From contig JANJXV010000024.1 of NCBI GenBank assembly GCA_024803745.1, forward strand, positions 14,224,427 to 14,288,426: a stretch of DNA of 64,000 bases. The letters are read 5' to 3'. The position numbers and the translations under genes were made by a program. Positions 22,378-33,180 of the stretch are shown piece by piece. Positions within the stretch are counted from its first letter, which is position 1; each line of letters opens with the position of its first letter. The stretch is from Megascapheus bottae. Lineage: Eukaryota; Chordata; Mammalia; Rodentia; Geomyidae. The notes under the pieces are model-generated. The model saw nothing but the letters and a program-made list of their open reading frames with translations, had not been told where the DNA came from and did not search any database.

Positions 22378-22379
22378 TT
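22251..22379. repeat. (TTTC)n microsatellite, about 128 bp
   Basis: TTTC units are interrupted twice by an extra T (TTTTC). Polyserine/phenylalanine and Lys/Glu readings of this tract are artefacts. No SINE is recognised beside it. Confidence 0.97.
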
Positions 22380-22957
22380 GCAGGGGGGAGGGGGAGTTGA
22401 TCTTGGCATCTGTCCTATTTAGTGTGATTATGAGCTATCAGAAGTGGAGACATTGAGTATCAAGGAGCTTGTGAGAAGCAAGGTCCCTGGATGTGAGGGT
22501 CTGAGATGCTGGATGGAGGTTAAGATATACATAGGAACACACATAAGAAGAAGGAACAGGCTCTAGGTCTGGCACTGGACAGAGGCAAAGGGAGCAGAAC
22601 ACAGAGAGAAACAGCTAACGGATGTGCAAGGATGCTCCACCCACCATACTTATGTGTTGGTGTTAGAGGAGGTTCCAGGAAAAGTCCCATCAACCCCAGG
22701 AGTCCAATCCACATTGACCTCTTGTGGGGCACAAGACCTACACTCAGTGGACTACAAGGCTTGCTTCCATGCAGGTGACCTCAGGCAGGCGCTGGAGGGA
22801 GAAATGAATACCAAGGACTTGTGACCCACAGGATAGGCTGGAGCGAGGATCTGAGGGGCACCCTGACATGATTTGGGGGTACTTTGAACTTGAGCTGTCT
22901 TTAGCCACCATAGTTTCTGTCTAAATTTGGCCCCTCCCCTGTTTCTGGAGGCCCGGG

Positions 22958-23270
22958 ATGTCAGAGATGGGGGACCGTCGGATCCCGCTGTTACAGGATC
23001 TGAGAATGAGCCCACCAACTCAGATTTAGGGTTTGAAGAAGTTTATTAAGGTGTTGCAAAAGCTGGCTGGCCAGGAAGCAGTGCAGACTCGGGAGCTGTG
23101 ACCCCTGTACAGGGGCCTTCTGAAAACAGGGTCTGGGGTTGAGTTAAAGAAAAACTGCAGTTTTATAGCATTCCTTAGTTCCCAATAAGGGGTCAAATTT
23201 CTGGCTCAGTTTCCTGACTCTGTCTAGGGGCTTTTTATTCTAAGGGATCCTCACACCACCACCTCCTTTT
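22958..23270 (-). mobile_element. Probable solo LTR
   Basis: On the minus strand the segment runs from TGTGAGGATCCC to ATCTCTGACA. It has a TATA box (TATAAAA, complement of 23161-23167) and AATAAA (complement of 23042-23047) about 115 bp further on, followed by a U5-like segment. These are the parts of an LTR in the right order. No internal retroviral sequence adjoins it, and no target-site duplication was found, so the boundaries are approximate. It is unrelated by eye to the LTR at 59328. Confidence 0.55.
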
Positions 23271-24697
23271 GGAATCAGGAAAGCTGTCCCAAAGAAAGTA
23301 AGTGACCTGCTCACACTCACACAGCTTAGGACCCGGGAGCCCTGGGTCCTTGGGCTACTGATTTTTGCATAGAACTATTTGGCCTCAAAGGGACCAGCCT
23401 AGAGCTAGCTGCACCTCCTTACTGGATGCCATGGCCCCCTCTGTGCTAGGACTCTCAGAGTGGAAAGCTGCCATGAGAATGACTGTGGGGCCACTTGGTA
23501 GGGAAACTGTGGGAAAACTGAAGATCCAAGGTTCAAGGAATAAATGTATGAGGGTAGCATCCAGGCATCATCCATGAGGTGATAGAGTTCTTTTTCAGGT
23601 GCCCTCAGACATCCAGGGCTTCTTGTTGTGCCCGTGTGGGCCATGGTGCTGATATGGGGTTGCTTGTCCATTCAAATTTCACGGCTCACAGGACCACATC
23701 TGGGCAGCTCAGGGATCAGCTAGACTCAGTCACATGTCAAAGGGTAGAGAAAGATGGGACTGGGGGAGTCCTGGGGAAGGGCAAAAAGTATGCCAGCTTT
23801 CCTGCTATGGGCCCTGAGGGTGGGCAGCTCAGGACTAGCCCTCCTGGTCCTCACTCTCTGGAGCCTTCTTATCATGGCAGCCACACCAGAACCTCAGAGT
23901 GCAGGTAGGGAACCAAGCCCCAGGCCACATTCCTTTCATAAGTGGAATAACACAATGGCCCTTTTAACTTCTTAATTGACTGACCTGCAGAAGCAGCACT
24001 CCATCATCCTGTCCAGGCTACCCCCACATCTCCTTGGGGCCTAGAATGGCCCCCTGAAGGCTGACAGGCAGGGCTGATGGGAGATAAAGTCAGAACTCTC
24101 TGGGGCTTTCAGCTGGGGGCTGCGGTTGGAAGGTTGGAACCACCTCGTACCCAGGCCCCTGCTGTTTAGAGAAACTTCAGATGTGCTTATGGGCTCCTCG
24201 TTCCTGGTACAACTTAGGGAAGGAGGCCAAAAGGCATTGGTCAGCAGCTCTGGAATTCCAGAGGCCCTGTTCCTCCAGCCTCTCTCTAGAGTCATACAAG
24301 GCAGGTGATGCACGGTGTCTTGGAAAGACAAATATCTATGCCCACAGAGGAGAGAAGAGAGAGGTGGCCCTGTCCTCCACAGTCAGGGGCTGGCCAGCCT
24401 TGAGGAAAAACCCAGAATGTCTAGGCAAGGTGGGAACAAAGGACTGGGAACTTCCAACCAGCAGCATGGCTGGAACTGGGTCTTGACATAGTGGACAGGA
24501 TCTCATGGGCATTTGCAGAGGCGAGCATGGATATGGCCTTATCTATCCATGACCTATTTCTGGAAAAGCCAGTGTGGGTTCTTGAAGGGTGGGATGCTGA
24601 AGAGTGGAGAGAGTTGGCTGAGGTGGGGCTTGGCAGGCTTGAAGTTCCCAGGATCCAGGAAAGATGTGGGAGGCATGTATAGTAAACACCACTGGTG
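23271..24697. other. Single-copy DNA, no gene recognised
   Basis: A weak MIR-like word (CACACTCACACAGCTTAGG) lies at about 23307-23330. Several 60-109 codon frames overlap on both strands without domain resemblance. Confidence 0.45.
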
Positions 24698-24908
24698 GCT
24701 GGGGATTGGAGTTCACACCTGTAATTCTAACTTCTAAGGAAACTGAGATCTGAGAACATGGTTCAAAGCCAGCCCGGGCAGGAAAGAGACTCTTACCTCC
24801 AACTGACTACCAAAAGCTGGAAGTGGAGCTGTAGCTCATAGTGGCAGAGCACGAGCCTTGAGTGAAAAAGCCAAAGGACAGCACCAAGGTCCTGAGTTTA
24901 AGCCCTGG

Positions 24909-24911
<3 letters not shown>
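24698..24911 (+). mobile_element. B1-headed Geo SINE leading into (TC)n(AC)n
   Basis: Plus-strand copy: CACACCTGTAATTCTAAC, then GAAACTGAGATCTGAG. The Geo unit ends CTGAGTTTAAGCCCTGGTA, and the tail position is taken by the array at 24912. Confidence 0.82.

Positions 24912-25002
<91 letters not shown>
24912..25002. repeat. (TC)n(AC)n compound microsatellite
   Basis: About 34 TC units are followed by 11 AC units, starting exactly where a plus-strand SINE ends. Confidence 0.97.
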
Positions 25003-25227
25003 TGGCTGTCAGGGCTTGAAAGTTAAGGGGCCACTCAAGGTGAACTATAGTAACCCAGCAGTCTGTAGGACAGTCATGTATGTGCACGGGCAGGAGATGT
25101 AGGTGCAGGCAGTTGGGTTATTCAGCCTGGAGATGAAAGATAGAGAATTCAGTTAGGCCTTGGGCCTGAAGATGGGCTTCATCAGCAGAGGGGAAAGATG
25201 TCCAGGGAAGTGTAGGTAGACATGACC

Positions 25228-25273
25228 AGCAGGCTGAGGATGGAGCCTACAGCAGGCTGAGGATGGAGTCTAC
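25228..25273. repeat. 23-bp tandem duplication
   Basis: AGCAGGCTGAGGATGGAG + CCTAC occurs twice (25228-25250 and 25251-25273) with a single C/T difference, just left of a (TC)n array. Confidence 0.9.
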
Positions 25274-25279
25274 AGCATC

Positions 25280-25283
<4 letters not shown>

Positions 25284-25337
<54 letters not shown>
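25284..25337. repeat. (CT)n microsatellite
   Basis: About 27 CT units end at the Geo end of a minus-strand SINE. Confidence 0.96.
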
Positions 25338-25340
<3 letters not shown>

Positions 25341-25535
25341 AGTACTAGGGCTTAAACTCAGGACCTTGGCACTGTCCTTTAACTTTTTACTCAAGGCTGA
25401 CATTCTGCTACTTGAGCCACACCTCTACTTCTTGCCTCATGAATTTTCCTGACCAGGCTGGCTTTGAACTGAGATCTTCATATTTTTAGCCTCCTAAGTA
25501 GCTAGGATTAGAGGTGGGAACCACTGGCACCTGAC
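25337..25535 (-). mobile_element. B1-headed Geo SINE next to (TC)n
   Basis: Minus-strand copy starting GCCAGTACTAGGGCTTAAAC directly after a (CT)n array. The middle part is shortened. Confidence 0.78.
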
Positions 25536-26469
25536 TGATCCCCTGACTCTTTAGGATGGTCAGTGTAGGAACCAGGGAACAGAGATAGGAGATCTGGGGG
25601 TCTGAGAGAGGATGTCTGGAACACCGAGAAGAAAGAGTCATCAATTTGAGTCTGGGCCCCATGGGAGTTTCTCAACACCACTCTGCTGACATTGGATCAT
25701 TCTGATGTCAGCCATTTTGGTGACCAAGAAAGGCTTCTTGCTGTCCAGTGGTGACAGGTGGGCAGTATGGGGTCAGGCAGGAAGGGATGGAATTCAGGGG
25801 TCCTGAGAGGACTTGGTGATACATGTGTTATAAGCATGAGGTCGTCAGATGCCAGGGAACACAGGCTTCTGTTCATGGCTGCAGTGGGCACAGGGGTCCC
25901 TGGGCTGGCACACGGCGGGATTGGAACACCTAGGTCTTTGTGGTTGTTAGTGTTTAGGGCCTTCAGCGTCCACATTCAGCCATCTCCTGTGGGAACAACT
26001 CCTGACAGCCTTAGGAAATGGAAAAAAATACTCCCAAGGGAAAGTGCACCTGTAATGTGGGAAGTCAGAGACACCTGCCCCCCCCCCCACCTTATGTCAT
26101 GATGTACCAGACACAAGCCATCTACAGAGCTGTTCTTTCCCATGGACTCCACCTAATAGAGCTCGGGCGCTGAGACAGAGAGAGGGAACACCACAGCCTT
26201 CCCCTGGCACCTCAGCTCAGGGATGGGGTGCCATCATCAAGTCCCTCTTCTGCCTCAGGTGTCACAGTGGAAGTGGGAGTCTGCTCCTGGGCACAGAGGC
26301 ATCGGAGGTTCTGGGTGTCGTGCACATGTCGTGAACATCACAGGTCACCACACCTCAAGCCTGGACATGCTGGTTCAGACTCGGAGCCCCACCGTCTGGA
26401 GGACAGGTTGGTGGCACCTCCAGGACAAGACATACACCCTTGAGTCAGTTCTCATGAAAAGTCAAATCA

Positions 26470-26700
26470 CAGCCAGCCATTAATGGCTTGTGCCTGTGAT
26501 CCTAGCTACACAAGAGGCTATGATTAGAGGATTGAGGTTCAAAGCCAGCCGAGGCAGGAAAGTCTACGAGACTCTTATCTCTAACTAGCCAAAAAAAAAA
26601 GCCACAAGTGGCACTGTGGCTAAAGCAGTAGAACATCAGCTTTCAGTGGAAAAGCCAAGCAAGAATGCAGAGGCAATGAGTTCAAGGTCCAGTGCTGGTG
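26470..26700 (+). mobile_element. B1-headed Geo SINE leading into (AC)n
   Basis: Plus-strand copy: ATGGCTTGTGCCTGTGATCC, then AGTCTACGAGACTCTTATCT, then CAGTGCTGGTG, ending at the (AC)n array. Confidence 0.8.
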
Positions 26701-26703
26701 CAC

Positions 26704-26729
26704 CACACACACACACACACACACACACA
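26704..26729. repeat. (AC)n microsatellite
   Basis: Thirteen AC units follow the Geo end of a plus-strand SINE. Confidence 0.93.
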
Positions 26730-26859
26730 TATGCTTCCAATTATGTCTTGATGCTGGAAACCATCTCACTGCTCCCTGTTGCCTTTAGAGAACCCAGGTG
26801 CTCAGGGCCCTGTGCTCAGTCCTGTGGCTTCTCTCCCTTTGCCCACCCCTTAGTCCTTT

Positions 26860-26871
<12 letters not shown>

Positions 26872-26892
<21 letters not shown>

Positions 26893-27077
26893 CAGTCCTG
26901 GGCTTGAGCTCAGGGCCTGAGCACTGTCCTTGGATCTTCTCAAGGCTAGAGCTCTACCACTTGAGCCTCAGCCCCACTTCCGGCTTTTTTTTCTATGTAT
27001 GTGGTACAGAGGAATCGAACCCGGGTCTTCATGCATGCTAGGCAAGCACTTTAACCACTAGGCCAAACTCCCGGCCC
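26872..27077 (-). mobile_element. IDL-Geo SINE with TSD
   Basis: Minus-strand dimer with a long T run (poly(A) tail on the other strand), flanked by GTCCTTTGTT repeats (about 26852 and 27078). Confidence 0.9.
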
Positions 27078-27800
27078 TGTCCTTTGTTCTTTCTTCCCTC
27101 TAGCCAACTCACTTTGCCCACCTCAGTTTCTTATCCCACAGAGCCTGTCTCCAGTTCCAGGTCTGTGGCAGGTCTGTCTCTTGCTTGGAATGTGGTCCGG
27201 CCAGGTCATGTTAGTTCTGAGACCCCCTCCTCAGGGAGGCCTAACCTGACAAGCCTAGCCAGAGCCATGGGCTGTCCTTCCCTGTCATTTCCCCCTCTCC
27301 ACAATGGGTAGGTTCTTATCAGATCTTATCACTGTCTGTGGTTTTCTTGGATGTTTATTTGTTTACTGTGGTGTCTGCCTAGTCAACCTCCATAAACTAC
27401 AAGTGTTTTGAGGACAGAAGACCTGACCTAGCTTACTCATAGACATAGCCCTGGGCACAGGTGTCAGTTCATAGGGGTAGATTGATGGGCCCATAATTCC
27501 TGATCTCCACCACCATGGTGGCAGGGCCTGGGGTAGTTCAGAGGAGAAAGTGTGTTCATATTACTAGAGACACAAGGAGAGATGGTCGCTGACTCTCTCA
27601 GAACTACTGCCTGTAGGGAGGCTGGTATAAGGGGCACAAGTGTTGGCCTCAGATCTGAATTCAACTCTCAGTCCTCCCCCTTGGAAGAATTTTTAAAAAT
27701 TCGCATGATTAATTTTCCTTATTTAAACTATTTGTGACGGATACACGTGTTATAAAAGACTAACATCTTAATTACTTTTTTTACATCTTAATTTTTTTTT

Positions 27801-27985
27801 TTGACAGTCCTGGAGCTTGAACTCAGGGCTTGAGCAGTATCCTTGGGCTTCTCAAGGCTAGTGCTCTACCACTTGAGCCACAGCACCACTTCTGGCTTTT
27901 TTTGTATATGTGGAACCGAGGCATCAAACCCAGGTCTTCATGCATGCTAGGCAATTATTCTACCACTAGGCCATGCTCCCTGCTG
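27801..27985 (-). mobile_element. IDL-Geo SINE
   Basis: Minus-strand dimer. The head complement ends CCACTAGGCCATGCTCCCTGC. It adjoins a second SINE fragment to the right. Confidence 0.82.
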
Positions 27986-27989
27986 GGCC

Positions 27990-28183
27990 TTCCACTCTTT
28001 TTTCCACTTATGGCTGGAGCTCTACCAACTGGAGCAATGCCTCCAGCTGAGCTTTTGTTTTATTTTTGCTGGTTATTTGGAGATAAGTTAGACTTTTCTG
28101 TCAACTTGGCTTCAAACTGAGAGCCTCAGATCTCAGCTTCCTGAGTAGCTAGGATTATAAGCATGAATCACCACAGTTTGGCA
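27990..28183 (-). mobile_element. B1-headed Geo SINE, partial
   Basis: ATTTGGAGATAAGTTAGAC, then CAGATCTCAGCTTCCTGAG, shows the middle and B1-like head of a minus-strand copy. The Geo end is diverged. Confidence 0.65.
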
Positions 28184-28264
28184 AGATTGGCTGCATATTT
28201 AGATTTCGAAGACCTCTATGATTTTTCACAGCAGCTGTACCATTAAAACTTTACCCAATATTCC

Positions 28265-28265
<1 letters not shown>

Positions 28266-28307
<42 letters not shown>

Positions 28308-28322
28308 TTCCCCCCCCCCCCC
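28266..28322. repeat. (GT)n followed by a C run
   Basis: About 20 GT units, GAGTT, then a run of about 14 C leads into a minus-strand SINE. Confidence 0.94.
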
Positions 28323-28507
28323 AGTTCTAGGGCTTGAACTCAGGGCCTGGGCACTGTCCTTGGACACTTTTTGCTCAGGAAAGCACTCTGCCATTTGAGC
28401 CACAGCACCACTTCTGGGTTTTCCTGTGTATGTGTTATCAAGGAATCAAACCCAGGGATTTTTGCATGCTAGGTGAGCATTCTACCACTAGGCCATACTC
28501 CAGACCT
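28315..28507 (-). mobile_element. IDL-Geo SINE next to (GT)n and C run
   Basis: Minus-strand dimer starting CCAGTTCTAGGGCTTGAAC immediately after a (GT)n array and a run of C. Confidence 0.83.
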
Positions 28508-28534
28508 TCTGGGGTGTGTGTGTGTGTATTTGTG

Positions 28535-28724
28535 TATTTTTTGTCTGTCCTGGGAACTGAACTCAGGGCCTGACCACTGTCTGTGAGCTTTCCTCAAGGC
28601 TAGTACTCTACCACTTGAGCAACAGCACCACTTCTTGACTTTTCTATGTATCGGTATGGAGGAATCAAGCCCTGGTCTTGGTGCATGCTAGGCAAGCACT
28701 CTACCACTAAGCCAAACTCCTGGC
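28535..28724 (-). mobile_element. IDL-Geo SINE
   Basis: Minus-strand dimer with TCCTGGGAACTGAACTCAGG at the Geo end and CCAAACTCCTGGCCC at the head. Confidence 0.83.
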
Positions 28725-28725
28725 C

Positions 28726-30230
28726 CTTCTGTTGTGTTTTTGACAGCAGCCTTCTAAGGATTCAGAAATCCTCAGTGTGGTTTGGTTTTACATTTCCATA
28801 GTGGCTAGTGATGTTCAGTGTCAGTCATTTATTTGTTTATTTATGTATTTATTTATGATGGGGGAATAAGCTCTCCCCCACAGCATAGTAAGGTCACCTA
28901 CCCATAGTTTCTCTTCTAGAACTGGCCTGAGGCCCTCAGGCCTTTGAGACACCTGTGAAGCTTGGCATTATGCTGTTCTTCCTGGGGGATGTTGGGTCTT
29001 CTCTAAACCCATGTACCAGCACCAGATCCTTAACCAGCCCGAGCCTTGTGAGAGCCAAGAATGGAGATAGGCAACACAGTTAGGAGGAGGCTTTAGGAGG
29101 GGAAGCAGAGGGACAGACCAGGGTGGTCTCAAATTCTCTGCACTCTGAGGAATTGATCACTGCCTGTTCATTGCCTCCGTTTTTCTTTCTGTCCCCAAAG
29201 AAACCACCTGGCAATAGACAAGATTCATAGGGAAGACTGCAAATAGCTCTGGAATTTGCCCTAACAACCTGGCTCTTGCCTGCGTGGGACCCAGAGAGGG
29301 GGCTGCCTGCCTCTGCTCCGTCTCACAGATTTACTGCTGCCTGGAGGACAGGCTCTGATGGCTAGAATCTACCACTAGCCCTAAAAGTGCCTTTGAAGTG
29401 AAGCAAGAGGCACTTTTAAGTACAATCAGCTTGAGATAATTCTACCTCCCAGCCTCTGGCCCAGGAATGTCTTCCCCGCCCAAGCCCAGCCCTGGAATCA
29501 ACCTGACTCTGTCCTGGGCTGCTCCTGGCATTCTTGGTTCCTTTGTGGGGGTTGCATATCTTTCTTCTGTGAAAATAAAGAGGGGAGGTTGAAGATGACA
29601 GATAGATTGCTGGTAGGAATATTTAGGACACGGTTCCACAAACAATTGCAATGGGCTGGGAGGGAGGGGAAGGAAAGAGGAAGGCTGCTTAAAGTCCAGA
29701 GCTGGAGGGGAAGAAAGCCTCCAGCGGGCAAGGATGCAAGGTGTGAGCTCAGCTTTTCCCACATCCCAGTGTGATCTGAGGAGAGCCAGGCAGGAAGGAA
29801 AAGCGCATGTAGAAGGAAGAGTAAGCTAGCAAGTTCTCACGGATGGAATGGAGGTCTAGGGCCCCCTGCAGATGAGCAGGGGTGGGAGTTAGGGACTGGG
29901 GTGATGGCAGAGGCTCATCTGAGACTCTCACCTTCAGGCTTTCTATGCTGGCTCAGGTGGCTCCATGGAACTCAGCAGACCCCACTGTGGCTGCATCCAG
30001 GCTCTGGACACTCAAAGCTGAGTGCTAAAGTGCGGGACAGTGGGGTGGAAAATGGTGCCAGGACCTCAGAGGGCAGATTTTGTTTTGTTTTGAAACTTGT
30101 GGTCCTTTGAGTGGCTGCACCTGAGTATCACTCAGGTCCAGTGGCCTGGGTTTGCCACCTGGTGGCCGAAAGTGGTGGAGTAACCTGGCATTTACCTGGT
30201 TGTCTGGCGGCTTCTTCCTCTTCTTCCTCT
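28726..30230. other. Single-copy DNA, no gene recognised
   Basis: SINE-free 1.5 kb. Overlapping frames of 60-106 codons near 29442-29774 lie on both strands and show no known motif. Confidence 0.45.
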
Positions 30231-30385
30231 TTCTTCTTCTTCTTCTTCTTCTTCTTCTTCTTCTTCTTCTTCTTCTTCTTCTTCTTCTTCTTCTTCTTCT
30301 TCTTCTTCCTCCTCCTCCTCCTCCTCCTCTCTTCCTCCTCCTCCCCTTCCTCCTCCTCCTCCTTTTTCTCGTCTTCTTCCTCTTC
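30231..30385. repeat. (TTC)n array followed by CCT-rich tract
   Basis: About 26 uninterrupted TTC (GAA on the other strand) units at 30231-30307 pass into CCT and mixed pyrimidine units. Homopolymeric Leu, Phe, Lys, Arg or Glu translations here are not genes. Confidence 0.97.
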
Positions 30386-31204
30386 CCCTTCTTCCCTCTT
30401 ATGGAGGCAGGCATTTCTCTCTGGCTTTCCCCAGCTTTTCTGGTACGAATGGGGTAGCAGTGCCCAAGATGCAGGCAGGGTACCCAGAGGGGCTCCTGTG
30501 ACATGGTGCCACTCTGGGCACCGCCAATGCATGTCAGGTGGCCCGCTAAGTGGCAGTGCCCAGTCTCCATTCCTGACAGAGTGACTGGTGGGATGTCAGG
30601 GTTCGGGCATTTGCACTCCACACCACAGTCCAACAGCTTCATTTCTTTCTAGTAAGGACTTGCACAACAAATGGAAGGATTGTTGGAGATGTACACGATT
30701 ACACTGTGCATTGTTACCAATGGTGGCAAAGGCTCTGGCTGCTGTCCTGGCTGTGCAGGGGTCTTTCTGTCCTCTCCCTCCTCCCCCAGGAGCTGCTCCT
30801 GTACACATAACCCAAGGTGTAACTGCCCACACGTGGAGGTCATTCATTCATTCATTCATTCTCTCACTCCTTTAGTCATTACTCACTGGGCTTCTGCTGG
30901 GATGCGAGGTTACTCAGTGCCATCCAGAGCTTGGCTGGCATATTGCCCCACCCTGGGGGCAGAAAGGTGATGGCTCTCTCAGTACCTAAGGCTACAGCTG
31001 GGGATTCCACTCAACAGTGGCTCTGGGTACTTAGTGGTCACACAGGTCTGACCGAAGTCATGGGTGTGAAATGAGAGAATCTGTCATGTGACTCAATGGG
31101 CTGAATCTCTATAAAGCACCTGGTAGACTAGATTTGAAATCCACCCTCCCCTCCCCCTCCCCTCCTCTATCCTCCCTTCCCCTCTTCTCTCCTTCCTTCT
31201 TTCC

Positions 31205-31292
31205 TTTCTGAAATAACAGGGTTTAAACTCAGGGTTCTATGATTACTAAGTGGGTGCTCTGCTGTTTAAGCCGTGCCTGCACGCCTGCAGCC
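31205..31292 (-). mobile_element. ID-like SINE fragment
   Basis: GGTTTAAACTCAGGGTTC, then GGTGCTCTGCTGTTTAAGCC, is a diverged complement of a tRNA-type head after a CT-rich tract. Confidence 0.45.
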
Positions 31293-31544
31293 TTTTTCTA
31301 CATCATGACCAGGACAGGTGGGAGATGGCAACTGACAGGATGAAACTGGCTTTTGAAGAGTGGAAAAATCTTGTTCTGCTTCCAACACAGCACACAGCAG
31401 TCCATATATGCACTTACCATGGGCTGCTGATGTTATGATTGTGTGCTGGAAACATTAGAGAAGAAATATAAATATAAATGTATGTCTATAACTCCCATTA
31501 GGAGAGCAGTTATGAAAAATGGGAAGAACTGAGAGATGTTGGCA

Positions 31545-31662
31545 GCATACAGGCTTCAGTTGGTTGCATGGCTTTGCTGTGTGCCTTGAGGAAATGTGTT
31601 TGCTTCTCTGAGCTTCATTCAGGGTTCTCAACTGGAAAGTGGGGATTCTTGCCACCTAAGCG
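31545..31662 (+). mobile_element. MIR-like ancient SINE
   Basis: GCTGTGTGCCTTGAGGAAAT, then CTCTGAGCTTCATTCAGGG and ACTGGAAAGTGGGGATTC, resembles the MIR core. Confidence 0.5.
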
Positions 31663-32616
31663 GGTGAGTAGATCATAGTGATTCATTCATGGAGATGTTT
31701 GAAAAAGCTGAAGCCCCTGGGTTCCATTCCCAACCCTGCAATAAATGACAACACAACAGAGAAAGGGACAAAAGTGGACTATGCTAGGTGAGTAGAAATA
31801 GCATGGATGGATGTCCAAAGTGCCTCCCTTTAAGGCTACAAGTTAGTGCCAGGTCTAAGGAAGAGCCCACTATTCTAAAACTGACAGGGTAAACAAATAA
31901 AGGAGCTTGGCTTGGGAGTGGTGGTGGTGGAGGGAGTGGTGGTGGTGGAGGGACTCAACTGGCAGCAGCTGGCAGAAGCCAGTCCTCCCTGCTGGGTGCT
32001 AACCTCAGATACCAGAGGCCCCCACTACCAGAGTGCATGCACCCTTCAGACCCGTCCTACACTTACCTCACTATCACAGGCTGGGACAGACGGTGAGGTG
32101 GGTGGGACAGGCCAAGGCAGGAAATGTCTGCTGGGCCTAAAAATAGTGTGGGAGGGAACAGGAAACAGAAACTTTGGGCCAGCGTGGAAATGCTTTGTGA
32201 GTTATCAGGAAATCAGGACTAGAGCTGTGGACATAACCACCACCCCACAGCCAGACCCAGATTCTCTGTGAACTCAGCAGGGAAGGAAGCAAGGGGAAGA
32301 CTGGGGGTGGGGAGGGAGAGGAGGGAAAGGGAGGGGGTGGTAGCTTCCCATTTGAATGGCAGGCTGTGGCCTGTTTTCTTCCTAACACAGTAGTAGGTGT
32401 GTGTCCTGGTGATGTCTAATTGTACATAGATGTCATTTGGTGCTTGGGTGACAGCCTACAGGACTTTCCCATGACGGAGTGTTTTGGGGAATGTGGAACG
32501 TGGAGTTTTAAAAGCAGGGAAGTCGAAAGCCAAATTCACATGTTGAAACAGGATGTCACGTGTCTTAAAGCTTTCCTGGACTTTAAAGCTTTTATTCGGT
32601 GAGCTCATCTTGCCTA

Positions 32617-32712
32617 TGCAGCAAAGCTGGCATGGCACTGCCCGCCTGTAATCCCGGCACTCAAGAGGATGAGTGCTGCAGAGTGAGAAGTTAAAAACAA
32701 AACAACAAAAAA
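32617..32712 (+). mobile_element. B1-like SINE fragment
   Basis: CTGGCATGGCACTGCCCGCC, then TGTAATCCCGGCACTCAAGA, is an Alu/B1-like head with an A-rich end and no Geo unit. Confidence 0.6.
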
Positions 32713-32794
32713 GCCCCAGCTTTTTTTTAAAACCTTCCTTTGCATTCCCCCAAATATCTCCAGGCCAAGGCTGTCTACTCCAAATCACTAATTT

Positions 32795-32937
32795 AGTACC
32801 TCATACTGCCTCAAGGGCTTGCTTGCGCAATGCTGGCATTCTACCATTGAACCATACCTCTAGCCTTGCTTTTTGCTGATTAACTGGAGACGACATCTCA
32901 CAGACTTTTCTGCCTGAGCTGGCTTAGAACCATGATT
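32795..32937 (-). mobile_element. B1-headed Geo SINE, partial
   Basis: GATTAACTGGAGACGACATC, then CTGCCTGAGCTGGCTTAGAA, marks a truncated minus-strand copy. Its head end adjoins a short (TC)n. Confidence 0.6.
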
Positions 32938-32954
32938 CATTCTCTCTCTCTCTC

Positions 32955-33178
32955 GTCACTTCTGAGGCTTGAACTCAGGGCCTGAGGCCTGTTCCTGAGC
33001 TTTTTTGCTCAAGGCTAACACTCTACCACTTGAGCCACAGCACCACTTCTTTTCCCCCCTAAGAAGTTTATTGGAAATAAAGTCTTATCCTGCCTGGGCT
33101 GGCTTTCAAAGACGGTCTTCAGATCTCAGCCTCCTGAGCAGCCAGGATTAGAGGTGTGAATTGCTGCTGTCCAGTGCT
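32955..33178 (-). mobile_element. B1-headed Geo SINE
   Basis: Minus-strand copy, TCTGAGGCTTGAACTCAGGG through CAGATCTCAGCCTCCTGAG, whose tail position is a (TC)n run. Confidence 0.8.
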
Positions 33179-33180
33179 GG

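Larger units (their letters stand above)
30640..32615. other. Mostly single-copy DNA
   Basis: Contains a short (ATTC)n run near 30842-30860, a CCCCT-rich tract near 31140-31210, a MIR-like fragment, and a GGTGGTGGTGGAGGGA doublet at about 31918-31954. No gene is recognised. Confidence 0.45.

Noticed and set aside
22251..22379. CRISPR-like or spacer-repeat array
   Set aside because: The units are uninterrupted tetranucleotides without spacers, in a mammalian genome.
22086..22409. Frames of repeated FLSFFLSF / KKERKKER
   Set aside because: They are produced by the TTTC microsatellite.
30025..30642. 205-codon minus-strand frame rich in Arg/Lys, and plus-strand frames of polySer/Phe/Leu
   Set aside because: They are translations of the TTC/CCT array at 30231-30385; no non-repetitive domain accompanies them.
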